Source: Betaproteobacteria bacterium (lineage in GTDB: Bacteria > Pseudomonadota > Gammaproteobacteria > Burkholderiales > SG8-41). From it: a DNA stretch of 45,634 nt. Made by a program: the position numbers and the translations under genes. Location: assembly GCA_028291945.1 (NCBI GenBank), contig JAQGNH010000044.1, positions 1-45,634 of the forward strand. The letters run 5' to 3'. This document shows, piece after piece, positions 26,924-35,905 of the stretch (within the stretch, counting starts at the first letter, position 1; every line of letters starts with the position of its first letter). Below the pieces are notes generated by a model. The model had not been told where the DNA came from. It searched no databases and was given only the letters and a program-made list of their open reading frames with translations.

Positions 26924-27826
26924 ATGAAGACGATTCTGATGACGGGTGCTGCCGGACGCATCGGCACCTTTCTGCGGCTGGAGTTGGCCGGAAAGTACAA
27001 GCTTCGGCTGTCTGATATCAAGCCGATCCGCAATCTGCATCCCGGCGAGACCTTCATGCGCGCGGACATCTCCAAACTCGCCGACATGCTGCGGGTCACC
27101 AAGGGCGTCGATGCCATCGTGCACTTCGGCGGTCAGTCCGGCGAACACGACTGGGATCACATTCTCTCGGCCAACATCATTGGTTTCTATAACGCGCTGG
27201 AAGCAGCTCGCAGGAACGGGGTCAAGCGATTTCTGGTCGCGACCTCGAACCACGCGGTCGGCTTCTATCGCTGCGATCAGACCATCGACCACCGCGTCTA
27301 TCCCAAGCCTGACAGCCGCTACGGCGTTTCCAAAGTCTTCAACGAAGCGCTCGCCAGCCTCTATGCCGACCGCTATGGCATGGAGATGTTCTGCATGCGC
27401 ATAGGCAACGTGAATCAAGCGCCGATCGATCGGCGCCGGCTCGCGATCTGGATCAGCGGGCGCGACATGGCTCAGCTTGTCACCATCGGCATCGAACACC
27501 CGAAGCTGCACTTCGAGATTGTCTATGGGATTTCGGATAACGCTCGCGCGTGGTTCGACAACGCCAATGCCCGTCGCCTGGGCTATCGGCCGCAGGATCG
27601 GAGCGAGACGTACGCCAAGGAAATCCTGACGAGAGACGGTCCCGCGGGAACATCGCCAGCGGACATTTACCAGGGAGGTGGCCATTGCATGTCCGAAGGC
27701 GGAACGCGTAGCCGACTCGCGGGCGTGCCCGACTCTGCGCCCAAGAAGAAGCGCCCCGCGTCCAGATCGAAAAAGGTAGCGCCAAAAACGCCCGTTGCTT
27801 CCGCTCGCAAGGCACGCCGATCTTGA
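26924..27826 (+). CDS. Uronate-dehydrogenase-like NAD-dependent oxidoreductase
   Basis: A 300-residue extended short-chain dehydrogenase. Residues 1-260 have the nucleotide loop GAAGRIG (8-14), VHFGGQSGE, the signature ATSNHAVGFY near the active-site Ser, and the catalytic YGVSK (Tyr133, Lys137). SNHxxGFY is typical of uronate dehydrogenases, which oxidise galacturonate or glucuronate to the lactone. A C-terminal tail (about 270-300) rich in Lys, Arg, Ser and Pro is not part of the fold and resembles a nucleic-acid-binding tail. It precedes a Bug gene by 70 bp; that receptor could bind a sugar acid. Confidence 0.85.
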   Translation: MKTILMTGAAGRIGTFLRLELAGKYKLRLSDIKPIRNLHPGETFMRADISKLADMLRVTKGVDAIVHFGGQSGEHDWDHILSANIIGFYNALEAARRNGVKRFLVATSNHAVGFYRCDQTIDHRVYPKPDSRYGVSKVFNEALASLYADRYGMEMFCMRIGNVNQAPIDRRRLAIWISGRDMAQLVTIGIEHPKLHFEIVYGISDNARAWFDNANARRLGYRPQDRSETYAKEILTRDGPAGTSPADIYQGGGHCMSEGGTRSRLAGVPDSAPKKKRPASRSKKVAPKTPVASARKARRS

Positions 27827-27896
27827 GGACCGCGCTCGGGCTTTGACTTCGAACCCCAATTCGACCGCGGAAGCGCGGAGGACGCTGGAGTACGGA

Positions 27897-28874
27897 ATGA
27901 GCGATGCGATACATCTCGCTGCAGTCTGCACGACGCTGATGGCTACGCTGCCCGCAGCGCTGGCACAGACCACGTATCCAAACCAACCCATACGATTTAT
28001 CGTGACCACTGCGCCCGGCGGCGGACTCGATAGCTTTTCGCGTCTGCTCGCAAAGGAACTTACTGTACGGGCGGGACAGCAGATCATCGTGGACAACAGG
28101 TCGGGGGCGGGCACCACGATAGGAAGCGCGGCCGTCGCCAGAGCCAAACCCGATGGCTACACCGTGCTCCTGAATACGTCCGCGCTGGCGATCAGTCCGG
28201 CGATCTACCAGAAACTACCCTATGACACGTTGCGTGACTTCGCCCCGATCACCTTGGCTGCGTCCAGTCCCAATCTGATGGTCGTGCATCCATCGGTCCC
28301 CGTGAAGTCGATAAGAGAAATGATCGCGCTTGCGAAGTCACGCGCGAATCAGGACGATCCGATCCTCTATGCTTCAGGCGGCAACGGAACCAACGGGCAT
28401 CTGGCCACAGCGCTGTTCCTCAGCATGGCGCAGATTCGGATGACCCATGTCCCCTATAAATCCGGTTCGCTGGCGGTGATCGATGTGATCGCCGGCCAGG
28501 TCCCGGTGATGATGGATACCCTGTCGAGTGTGATGCCCCACGTGTCGTCCGGTAAGCTCCGCGCAATCGGCTTATCCAGCACGCGTCGAGCCGCCGCCGC
28601 GCCCGGCATCCCGACCATCGCCGAAGCAGTGCCCGGCTATGAGTCCGCGCAGTGGTACGGTCTGCTCGCGCCGGCGGGGACTCCGCAGGAAATCATCACA
28701 TGGCTGCACAGGGAAACCACTGCCACACTGCGTAGCCCGAACATGAAGGAACGGCTCGCTGCAGAGGGCCTCGAGGTGGTCGCAAACTCTCCGGACGATT
28801 TTGCTGCGTTCATCAAGGCGGACATCACGAAGTGGACTCAGTTAGTCAAGACCCTCGGAATGAGCCTGATGTAA
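27897..28874 (+). CDS. Bug/TctC-family receptor
   Basis: A 325-residue Bug protein. The signal peptide ends near AALAQ; then YPNQPIRFIVTTAPGGGLD, IVDNRSGAGTTIG and KPDGYTVL. The ATG at 27897 has GGAG six bases upstream, whereas the open frame back to 27795 overlaps the preceding gene. It is followed after 123 bp by an N-acyl-D-amino-acid deacylase-like gene on the same strand, so an N-acyl amino acid is another ligand candidate beside sugar acids. Confidence 0.9.
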   Translation: MSDAIHLAAVCTTLMATLPAALAQTTYPNQPIRFIVTTAPGGGLDSFSRLLAKELTVRAGQQIIVDNRSGAGTTIGSAAVARAKPDGYTVLLNTSALAISPAIYQKLPYDTLRDFAPITLAASSPNLMVVHPSVPVKSIREMIALAKSRANQDDPILYASGGNGTNGHLATALFLSMAQIRMTHVPYKSGSLAVIDVIAGQVPVMMDTLSSVMPHVSSGKLRAIGLSSTRRAAAAPGIPTIAEAVPGYESAQWYGLLAPAGTPQEIITWLHRETTATLRSPNMKERLAAEGLEVVANSPDDFAAFIKADITKWTQLVKTLGMSLM

Positions 28875-28997
28875 GGGGAAGACCACGTTTTTCGCAGTGG
28901 TAGTCTGTCCGCTATCGAAAGATGTAGAGTCACGTTCAGACAGGCATCTGCAAAGTAGATTTCTGCGCGCCGGTGATTCACCACAGGAGGAGTCCAC

Positions 28998-30710
28998 ATG
29001 TACGATCTCGTGATTCGTAACGGCACGGTAGTCGACGGGACAGGACTGCCGAAATATCGAGCTGACGTTGGCTTGAACGGCGATCGAATCGCGGCGATCG
29101 GCCGCATCCGCGAAAGAGGAAAAGAAGAAGTAGATGCCACAGGCCAGGTGGTTTCGCCCGGTTTCATCGACGGACACACACACATGGACGCCCAGGTGTT
29201 CTGGGATCCTTTGGGAAGCTGCTCCTGCTGGCATGGTGTGACAACAGCCGTGATGGGAAACTGTGGGTTCACGCTCGCACCGGGTTCTGCCGAGCAGCGT
29301 GACATGATCCTCAGCAACATCATTCGCGCGGAAGATATCTCTGCCGATGCGATCGGAGCTGCGGTGCGCTGGAACTGGACTACGTTCAGGGAGTACATGG
29401 ACGTTGTCGACAAGCTGCCGAAGACGATCAACTACGCCGCAAACATTGGACACTCTGCGCTGCGCACACACGTCATGGGGCAGCGCGCTTTCGAGCAGCA
29501 GGCCTCGCACGACGACCTGGGCGCGATGGAGCATGAGTTGCTCGACGCGCTCGACGCGGGCGCGATCGGCTTCACCAGCTCGCGTTCGAGCGGCCACAAG
29601 CTGCCGGAGCCGGACAACCGCCCCGTCGCGTCGAATCACGCTTCGTGGGACGAGCTGAGCCAGCTGGTATGCCTCATGGGCAAAACGGGCCGCGGCATAT
29701 TCGAGTATGCGCGGGAAAGAGATTCCAGGTCACCGGACCCCAACGTGCGGAAGGTCGCCAATGACAGGCTGCGCGACCTCGCGGTGAACAGTGGCGCGCC
29801 GATCACCTTTGGAATACCAGCTGGAAGCCCAGGCGCGCAGGATGCGTTGAATCTTCTGGACAGCACGGCTGAGGCCGGCGGCCGCATGTTCGGACAGACA
29901 CATACGCGCGGCATTTCCCACGTGTTGTCGTTCAAAGGACGCCTGCAGTTCGACGACCTGCCTGAATGGAAGGAGGTGCGTGCGTTGCCGATCGAGGAAC
30001 AGCGCAAGGCTTTCACCGATCCGGAACGGCGGAAACGCCTGGTCGATGCTACGAAGGACGGCGTCTATCGAACCGGAGGCGGCGAGCCGCGCAAGCCCAA
30101 CTACGAGAACATGTATGTCGTGTATAGCGCCGTGTCGCGCAACCCCACGGTCGCCGAGCTGGCGGCGCAGCGCAATGTGGATCCAGTGGAGGTCATGATG
30201 GACCTCGCTGTCGGCTCCAACTTCAATCAGCTCTTCATGCAGTTCGATGTGACAACTGTGCCGAAGAGCGATGCGGAGGCGCTGGCGACTCTGCGGCATC
30301 CTCGAACAGTCATGACATTTTCGGATTCCGGCGCGCATGTGAGCCTCATCATGGACTCTTCGATCCACACGCATTTGCTTGCGTACTGGGTCCGTGAGCG
30401 CAATGCGTTCTCGCTTGAAGAGGGCGTGAAAATGATCACTCTCACGCCGGCGATGGCGTGGGGATTCACCGATCGCGGTTTATTGCGTCAGGGCTGCATC
30501 GCGGATCTCAACGTATTCGATCCCGCGATTCTTGCGCCGCAGATCCCGACCATCGAGCATGACCTTCCCACGGGAGCGCGCAGACTCAAGCAGAAGTCGA
30601 TTGGCATCATGGCCACTATAATTGCCGGCAAAGTGGCATTCATGAATGGCGAGCATACCGGCGCGCTCCAAGGGAAACTGCTGAGGTCGACTGCCGCGGG
30701 GGTTCGATAA
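28998..30710 (+). CDS. N-acyl-D-amino-acid deacylase-family amidohydrolase
   Basis: A 570-residue zinc-dependent amidohydrolase of the D-aminoacylase/dihydroorotase-like group. It opens with the strand DLVIRNGTVVDGTG, then the metal motif GFIDGHTHMD (His60, His62). Cys89 in MGNCGF is the zinc-ligand cysteine typical of D-aminoacylases. TSSRSSGHKLPEP, GQTHTRGIS and SDSGAHVSL follow the family order. The start has a strong AGGAGG. Expected reaction: hydrolysis of an N-acyl-D-amino acid to the D-amino acid and a carboxylate. The true substrate could be another cyclic or acyl amide. Confidence 0.88.
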   Translation: MYDLVIRNGTVVDGTGLPKYRADVGLNGDRIAAIGRIRERGKEEVDATGQVVSPGFIDGHTHMDAQVFWDPLGSCSCWHGVTTAVMGNCGFTLAPGSAEQRDMILSNIIRAEDISADAIGAAVRWNWTTFREYMDVVDKLPKTINYAANIGHSALRTHVMGQRAFEQQASHDDLGAMEHELLDALDAGAIGFTSSRSSGHKLPEPDNRPVASNHASWDELSQLVCLMGKTGRGIFEYARERDSRSPDPNVRKVANDRLRDLAVNSGAPITFGIPAGSPGAQDALNLLDSTAEAGGRMFGQTHTRGISHVLSFKGRLQFDDLPEWKEVRALPIEEQRKAFTDPERRKRLVDATKDGVYRTGGGEPRKPNYENMYVVYSAVSRNPTVAELAAQRNVDPVEVMMDLAVGSNFNQLFMQFDVTTVPKSDAEALATLRHPRTVMTFSDSGAHVSLIMDSSIHTHLLAYWVRERNAFSLEEGVKMITLTPAMAWGFTDRGLLRQGCIADLNVFDPAILAPQIPTIEHDLPTGARRLKQKSIGIMATIIAGKVAFMNGEHTGALQGKLLRSTAAGVR

Positions 30711-30733
30711 CAATTGTCGTGGAGGAAACGCTC

Positions 30734-30841
30734 ATGCCCGATACGGTTCGCATCGGCGTCGTCGGTACCAATACGTGCCATGCATTGCCCGGTCGCGCTG
30801 CGGAAGGTCCGTTGGTCAGCGGTCTGGGCGCCATCGGTTGA
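30734..30841 (+). pseudogene. Remnant of a Gfo/Idh/MocA dehydrogenase start
   Basis: A 35-codon frame begins MPDTVRIGVVGTN, almost the same as MPDTIRIGVVGAGAN at the start of the intact gene at 41522. The similarity includes the upstream ribosome site (GAGGAA-x-GCTCATG in both). After about 60 bp the match stops and a TGA ends the frame at 30839. It is the 5' end of a lost paralogue. Confidence 0.7.
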
Positions 30842-31254
30842 GTTCGAACAGCTCGCGCCGTTGATCAGAATCCGGTGCGGCGATTCCGCCTTCTCCAGGG
30901 CGATCTCTGCGGCCGCTGAGCCTGGGGGCACGCGCACCGACGGCTTCGCTGCCGAAAGTGGCAGGGTGCCGCGCCAGGATAGTGTCCGCGAGCTCGGCGA
31001 GACACACTTTTGATGGCTCAGGAGTGGGCCACGGCGAAGTTTTCTCCCCAAGGTTTTGAAAATTCTTCCGTTTTTCTCAAAAGACGTGATCCGCGGCCAT
31101 TAACGCCGTATGCGGGCTCTTTTACTATCGAGCACACAACGCACCATGAGATGACGCGCGGACCCTGTGGGATCCTTAACAACAATTCGAAAGGGGAGCA
31201 ATTGGGGGAATACCTTCAGGCAGGGCGACCATCGCGGAACGCTGAGGGGGCGTG
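30842..31254. other. Gap with no recognisable gene
   Basis: About 410 bp before the GGDEF-EAL gene. Short frames exist on both strands, but none has a family pattern together with a ribosome site. AT-richer sequence at 31040-31140, with several T runs, may hold the promoter of the operon that starts at 31255. Confidence 0.4.
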
Positions 31255-33348
31255 ATGCAGTTTGGGCTGCGCGCAAAGTTCACCGTCACGGTCCTGGTCA
31301 TCCTGACAGTCACCATGGCGGCCACCACGTATTATTTCATCCACACGTCAATCGAGCGTCAGGAGCAGCAACTCCACGAGCGTGGCCGCGCGCTGGGGCG
31401 CCTGATCTCACTGATCAGCCCGCAAGCGATTTTGGCATTCGATTATCTGCAGCTCAACGATTACACCCGCGAGGTTTCCTCGCAGCCTGACGTCGTTTAT
31501 GGGTTGGTCGTATCTCCGCAGGGCGTGCCAATAAGCTCCTATATCAGGGGTTCCAATACTTCTCTCAGGGACCGCATCGAAGCCGCCAGACCGAATACCC
31601 TCCCGAGCACCTTGCAGAGCTTGGGAGGCGAGGACGAATTGCTCCACCTGGAATTTCCCATCATCCATAACGAGGTCCTGCTGGGGCGTTTTCTGGTCGG
31701 CATGAGCCGCGAATCCTTGCAGAAGCAAATTCGCCGGCAGTTGACCGTTCAGATGTTCGTGTTTGCCGCGATCGTTTTGTTCCTCGGCGCAGCGATCTCT
31801 GCGGTCTTCCGATTCAGCGTCTTGCGTCCTATCGAGAAGCTGATCGCCGCCTCCGACGAGGTCGCCCGTGGACAATACCCCGTCGTCGAGGTGACATCCG
31901 CCGATGAGCTCGGAATGCTCGCGCGAGCATTCAACGCCATGACCGACGAAGTGAAACTCAAGCAGGCCAAGTTACACCGTCAGGCCAACTTCGATGCCTT
32001 GACCGGTCTTCCCAACCGGATGATGGCTTTCGAGCGAATAACCCTGGAAATCAACCGCGCCAAGCGTTCCGGTGAGCGGTTCGCGCTGATGTTCATCGAC
32101 CTGGACAATTTCAAGGACGTCAACGACTCGCTCGGTCATGCGGCTGGTGATCAGCTGTTGGTCGACATTGGGGCTCGCCTGCAGGCTTGCATGAGGGACG
32201 CCGACAGCGTTGCCCGTCTTGGTGGAGACGAGTTCCTGGTTCTGGTTTCGAACGTCGCTGACGAAGGCGAAATCGAAAGAATCGCCGCTCGAATGCTGGA
32301 GGCGGCGTCCGAGCCCCGGGAGTTAGGCGGGCGCAAGGTCGTGGCCAAATGCAGCATCGGCATCGCGCTTTATCCCGACAACGGAGAGGACGTGGAAGCG
32401 CTGATGGCGAACGTCGACAACGCCATGTATCAGGCGAAAGCCAAGCAAAGCGGGTCCGTCATGTTCTTCACGAAGGAGATGAACATCCGTCTGCGCGAGC
32501 GGATGGAGCTGGAGCAGGACCTCCATGTCGCCCTCGAGCTCGGGCAGCTTGCACTGCACTTTCAGCCTATCTATGGTGCTGCCAGCCGGCGTCCCACGGG
32601 TGCCGAGGTGCTGCTGCGCTGGCGTCATCCCGAGCGGGGGTTCATCAGCCCGGCACACTTCATTCCCGTGGCAGAGGCGAGCGGACAGATTGTGGAAATC
32701 GGCGAATGGGTTCTCGAACAGGCCTGCCGTTGCTGGTCGGGGTGGCGCGATCGCGGGATCGAGCCCGGGTTCCTGGCGATCAATATCTCCGGTGTTCAAT
32801 TCAGGAGGAATTTTTCCAGGAGGCTTGGCGAACGGCTGTCGACTTACGGTATTCCCCCGAAAGCACTGGAACTTGAGATCACCGAAAGAGTTCTTGTGGA
32901 GGACCACGATCAAGTGGCCGAGGAGCTGAGCAGTCTGCGGGCTCTCGGGGTGAGACTGTCCCTCGACGATTTCGGCACCGGCTATTCGGCGCTGACCTAC
33001 CTGAAACGCTTCCGGTTCGATGTGCTAAAGATAGATCAAAGTTTCGTTGCCGGCTTACCCGACAATCCGGACGACGCTTCCCTTGTCAAGGCGATCCTGG
33101 CGATGGCAACGGGACTTGATCTGAAGGTCGTCGCGGAAGGGGTGGAAAAGGAAGAGCAGCTGCATTTTCTCGTGACCCACGGTTGCGACTTTGCCCAAGG
33201 TTATCTGCTCGCCAGGCCTATGGATGAAAAGGCTTATGCCAGCTACCTCGAGAGCGGGCAAGCCGACGAACCGGTGTGCTTGACTCTGCCACCCACAGGC
33301 GAAACCACGGCTGAAGAAGCCGCCGCCGTCTCATTCAAGACGTTTTAG
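31255..33348 (+). CDS. Membrane GGDEF-EAL protein with a periplasmic sensor domain
   Basis: A 697-residue cyclic-di-GMP enzyme. It has a first helix at 8-29, a periplasmic Cache-like domain at about 30-165, a second helix at 166-188 and a HAMP segment to about 238. A GGDEF domain follows with intact GGDEF at 323-327 and the inhibitory RxxD at 314-317. The EAL domain has EVL at 451-453, DDFGTGYS and KIDQSF. Both halves keep their key residues, so it may make and break cyclic-di-GMP, switched by the outer domain. ATG 31255 follows GAGGGGG; a GTG at 31252 is also possible. First gene of a closely packed five-gene operon. Confidence 0.92.
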   Translation: MQFGLRAKFTVTVLVILTVTMAATTYYFIHTSIERQEQQLHERGRALGRLISLISPQAILAFDYLQLNDYTREVSSQPDVVYGLVVSPQGVPISSYIRGSNTSLRDRIEAARPNTLPSTLQSLGGEDELLHLEFPIIHNEVLLGRFLVGMSRESLQKQIRRQLTVQMFVFAAIVLFLGAAISAVFRFSVLRPIEKLIAASDEVARGQYPVVEVTSADELGMLARAFNAMTDEVKLKQAKLHRQANFDALTGLPNRMMAFERITLEINRAKRSGERFALMFIDLDNFKDVNDSLGHAAGDQLLVDIGARLQACMRDADSVARLGGDEFLVLVSNVADEGEIERIAARMLEAASEPRELGGRKVVAKCSIGIALYPDNGEDVEALMANVDNAMYQAKAKQSGSVMFFTKEMNIRLRERMELEQDLHVALELGQLALHFQPIYGAASRRPTGAEVLLRWRHPERGFISPAHFIPVAEASGQIVEIGEWVLEQACRCWSGWRDRGIEPGFLAINISGVQFRRNFSRRLGERLSTYGIPPKALELEITERVLVEDHDQVAEELSSLRALGVRLSLDDFGTGYSALTYLKRFRFDVLKIDQSFVAGLPDNPDDASLVKAILAMATGLDLKVVAEGVEKEEQLHFLVTHGCDFAQGYLLARPMDEKAYASYLESGQADEPVCLTLPPTGETTAEEAAAVSFKTF

Positions 33349-33361
33349 AAGGAGCTTCCAG

Positions 33362-34249
33362 GTGACTGTGCAATTCGTCAGAGACCGGCCCCGCACGATA
33401 AACGAAGTTGCGGCACTGCTTTGGTTCGTTGCCATGACCGCTATGCCCGTCGCTCGAGCCGCCGAGGGCGCATTGGTCATGGGGGTATTTCCACGGCTCA
33501 ATGCCAGCGAAACCACGACGCGCTACGCGCCGCTGGCGGATTATGTCAGCGAGCAGCTTGGTCGCAAGGTCAGCCTGGTCACCTCCAAGGACTTCGAGGC
33601 GTTTTGGCGAGGTATCGAGGAACAACGTTACGACATCGTGCAGTACAATCAGTATCACTACATCCGTTCGGCAAAGACCTATCAGGTCATAGCGCATAAC
33701 AAGGAATTCGGTAAAAGCACCCTCGCCGGAGTACTCTACGTACGCAAAGACAGCAACATTACAAGTCTCGGCCAGTTGCGCGGGCGCACCGTTCTGTTCG
33801 GCGGCGGCGAGGACGCAATGATGGGCTACATCGCGCCCGTCTACATGATGCTGCAGGCCGGGTTGAAAAAAGAGGAATTCAAATCCCGTTTTGCCGTCAA
33901 CCCGCTCAACTCGGTCATCGGCGTCTACCACAAGCAGGCCGATGCCGCGGGCTCCGGCGACGGCGCCATCGAGCAGCCGGCGCTGAAGAACGCCATCAAC
34001 ACCGACGAATTGACCGTCCTGGCGGTTTCGGAGCAGCTACTTCATCTCCCATGGGCGGTGAAGCGCACGATGCCCGCTCGATTGCGCGAATCGATCCAAT
34101 CCGCGCTGGTCAATCTCGAAAACAGCGAGGCCGGCAAGAAGGTGTTGAAATCCGCCGTGCTGACCGGGATCGGAAAGGCGGAAGACAAGGACTACGACCC
34201 ACACCGCAAGATGGTGAGGGCCGTCACGGGAACCTTGAGCCCGCAATGA
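33362..34249 (+). CDS. PhnD-like periplasmic oxyanion-binding protein, orphan
   Basis: A 295-residue binding protein of the phosphate/phosphite/phosphonate (PhnD) family. The signal peptide ends near ARAAEG. Then come MGVFPRLNASETTTRYAPLADY, a YDIVQYNQYHYIRS segment and the binding loop GGGEDAMMGYIAP, where relatives have DPxSTSG. No ABC permease or ATPase is nearby. It lies 13 bp after the GGDEF-EAL gene, starts at GTG 33362 with AAGGAG upstream, and precedes two cytochromes. This suggests a periplasmic sensor or ligand presenter rather than an importer part. Confidence 0.85.
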   Translation: MTVQFVRDRPRTINEVAALLWFVAMTAMPVARAAEGALVMGVFPRLNASETTTRYAPLADYVSEQLGRKVSLVTSKDFEAFWRGIEEQRYDIVQYNQYHYIRSAKTYQVIAHNKEFGKSTLAGVLYVRKDSNITSLGQLRGRTVLFGGGEDAMMGYIAPVYMMLQAGLKKEEFKSRFAVNPLNSVIGVYHKQADAAGSGDGAIEQPALKNAINTDELTVLAVSEQLLHLPWAVKRTMPARLRESIQSALVNLENSEAGKKVLKSAVLTGIGKAEDKDYDPHRKMVRAVTGTLSPQ

Positions 34250-34262
34250 ATAGGGGCTCCTG

Positions 34263-34808
34263 ATGGAAGCTGCACGACGACGTGCGGTATGGATGCGCCT
34301 GTCGCACCTTGGCTTCTCGATTATTCCCGTCGCGGCGATAGCCGCCTTCGTGCTCTGGGCCCATTTCGGATCGGGCATCAAGGTGTTTCACTCCCAGGTG
34401 TCATCCGCGCCCGGATGGCAGCAGTTTCGCGTGTCCTATGGCGGGGATGATTTCGGCACCGACGGGTATTTCACGAGGGCAGTGCAAAACGGCTACAACC
34501 TCTTTTACTTCACCTCCCAGTATGGCAGGCGCTTCACCCGCAAGACCGCTCAAGATGCCGTAAATTCCTGCGCGGGCTGTCACACGGCCGAGGACCTGGC
34601 GTACGCCTTCGTGAATTCCGATCGTTTCGACGCCACGCTCGGCAAGAGAATGTCCTTCGAAGAGCGCGTAATGCGATGCTATGCGGGCCCCATGGACGGA
34701 TTCGTACCTACGCTCTACGATCCCGCGGTACGCGACATCCGCATTCTTGCGCGCGCGATTGCGCACCATCTTCAGCTGAGCGAAGGCGCGCGCAAGGACG
34801 GGCGCTAG
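34263..34808 (+). CDS. Membrane-anchored monohaem c-type cytochrome, TsdA/SoxA-half-like
   Basis: A 181-residue protein with an N-terminal helix at about 15-35 and a periplasmic domain holding one haem motif, CAGCH at 103-107. Cys139 lies 32 residues after the haem His in ERVMRCYAGPMDGF, followed by VRDIRILARAIAHHLQ. This order (CxxCH, then RC-Y/F-x-x-x-M/S-x-G, then an R-D-hydrophobic helix) parallels the first haem domain of the dihaem protein encoded 4 bp downstream, where the Cys would be the distal haem ligand. I infer a His/Cys-ligated c-haem. It is likely an electron-transfer or catalytic partner of that protein. Confidence 0.75.
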   Translation: MEAARRRAVWMRLSHLGFSIIPVAAIAAFVLWAHFGSGIKVFHSQVSSAPGWQQFRVSYGGDDFGTDGYFTRAVQNGYNLFYFTSQYGRRFTRKTAQDAVNSCAGCHTAEDLAYAFVNSDRFDATLGKRMSFEERVMRCYAGPMDGFVPTLYDPAVRDIRILARAIAHHLQLSEGARKDGR

Positions 34809-34812
34809 ACTC

Positions 34813-35901
34813 ATGGCGGCTTTGCCGGCAAAGTTGCTGAAGGTCACTCTGATCGTTCTGGTCCTGGGCGGAATGTATCTGCTGGCGTTGAACAAGCACG
34901 CCGAGCGTGATCAACTCCGAAAGATCTCGGTCGATCTCACGCCCAGCTGCAAGGAAAAGCTGCAGGGCTACGCGCTGGCCGCGGCTGAGCACTATCGTTC
35001 GCCATACGTACGCAAAATGAGCGGGGCCTGGAGTACGATCCGCGGTTACAGCGAGGACGATGTCCGCGCCATCCAGCGCGGGTGCAACATCGTCGATGAC
35101 CTGCAGGGGAATTTGGCAAACAGCGGGGCCCGCGAGCGCTGGAATGCGGATCGCTTCGTCCGTGGCACGCATACCACTTGCGCTAACTGCCACCAGGGCG
35201 TGGGAGACAAGCAGGACGCGGTGGGCAATCGCCTGGTGGGTTCGAACAGCCTGGGTGCCTCTTGGGCGATGGCGGACATGTACGATCGATTCACTGGCCT
35301 TCTATTGCCCCACGAGCTGCGCCAGATGCAGTGCTACATCAACTCATCGAATGGCTTCAAACCGAATGCCGCCGACGATCTCATTCGCGATGTCACCGCG
35401 TACAGCCGTTTCCTCTCTGCCGCGGTCGATCTGAAGATCGGCAATCGCTATCCGGAGCAGGGCATGGACGAGATCCCCGCCTCGGCGACGCGCAGGCGTG
35501 GCGATGACTACGTGCGCGGCGCCCAAGTGTACCGCGAGCGCTGCGCGTCCTGTCACGGTCCTCAGGGCCTCGGCACGATCGTCCAGGGGCGAGTGCTCTA
35601 CCCCGCATTGGCGGGCCCTCAGTCATTCAGCCTCGACTCGCGCATGAATTTCGCGGCGGTCAATACGATCATGCCGGGCTTCATCTGCCGCAACATGCCG
35701 CTGGGACAGGAAGGCAGCCTCGACAATCAAGAGTGCCGGGACATCGGGTACTACCTCAGCACCCTGCCGCGGCCGGCCGGCGACAAGCAAGGTCCTCTGG
35801 TGGCCGCGTGGCAGCAGCTGATGATGACCGTCATGCCACCCCTGACGCGGTACGCCGAGTCGCTCGGAAGCAAAGACACGCCGCACGCTCCTGCCGATTA
35901 G
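34813..35901 (+). CDS. TsdA-like dihaem cytochrome c (putative thiosulfate dehydrogenase type)
   Basis: A 362-residue periplasmic protein anchored by a helix at about 8-26. Haem motif 1 is CANCH at 123-127, followed 47 residues later by Cys174 in MQCYINSSNGF, where TsdA has its haem-ligating Cys about 43 residues after CxxCH. Haem motif 2 is CASCH at 244-248, followed by YPALAGPQSF and RNMPLGQ, whose Met matches the second haem's ligand. TsdA joins two thiosulfates into tetrathionate or does the reverse. The extra N-terminal 90 residues and the conserved pattern suggest a relative, not necessarily TsdA itself. Confidence 0.7.
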   Translation: MAALPAKLLKVTLIVLVLGGMYLLALNKHAERDQLRKISVDLTPSCKEKLQGYALAAAEHYRSPYVRKMSGAWSTIRGYSEDDVRAIQRGCNIVDDLQGNLANSGARERWNADRFVRGTHTTCANCHQGVGDKQDAVGNRLVGSNSLGASWAMADMYDRFTGLLLPHELRQMQCYINSSNGFKPNAADDLIRDVTAYSRFLSAAVDLKIGNRYPEQGMDEIPASATRRRGDDYVRGAQVYRERCASCHGPQGLGTIVQGRVLYPALAGPQSFSLDSRMNFAAVNTIMPGFICRNMPLGQEGSLDNQECRDIGYYLSTLPRPAGDKQGPLVAAWQQLMMTVMPPLTRYAESLGSKDTPHAPAD

Positions 35902-35905
35902 CCCT

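Noticed and set aside
26711-28147. A 478-codon minus-strand open frame
   Set aside because: It lies antisense to the uronate-dehydrogenase-like and Bug genes, starts in a repeat and shows no family pattern; high GC makes such antisense frames common.
28882-28906. ACCAC...GTGGT hairpin after a Bug gene as a terminator
   Set aside because: Five-base stem, T run in the loop and not after the stem, so not a rho-independent terminator.
30816-31007. Minus-strand frame in the gap before the GGDEF-EAL gene
   Set aside because: Composition looks like shadow coding and no family pattern or ribosome site is seen.
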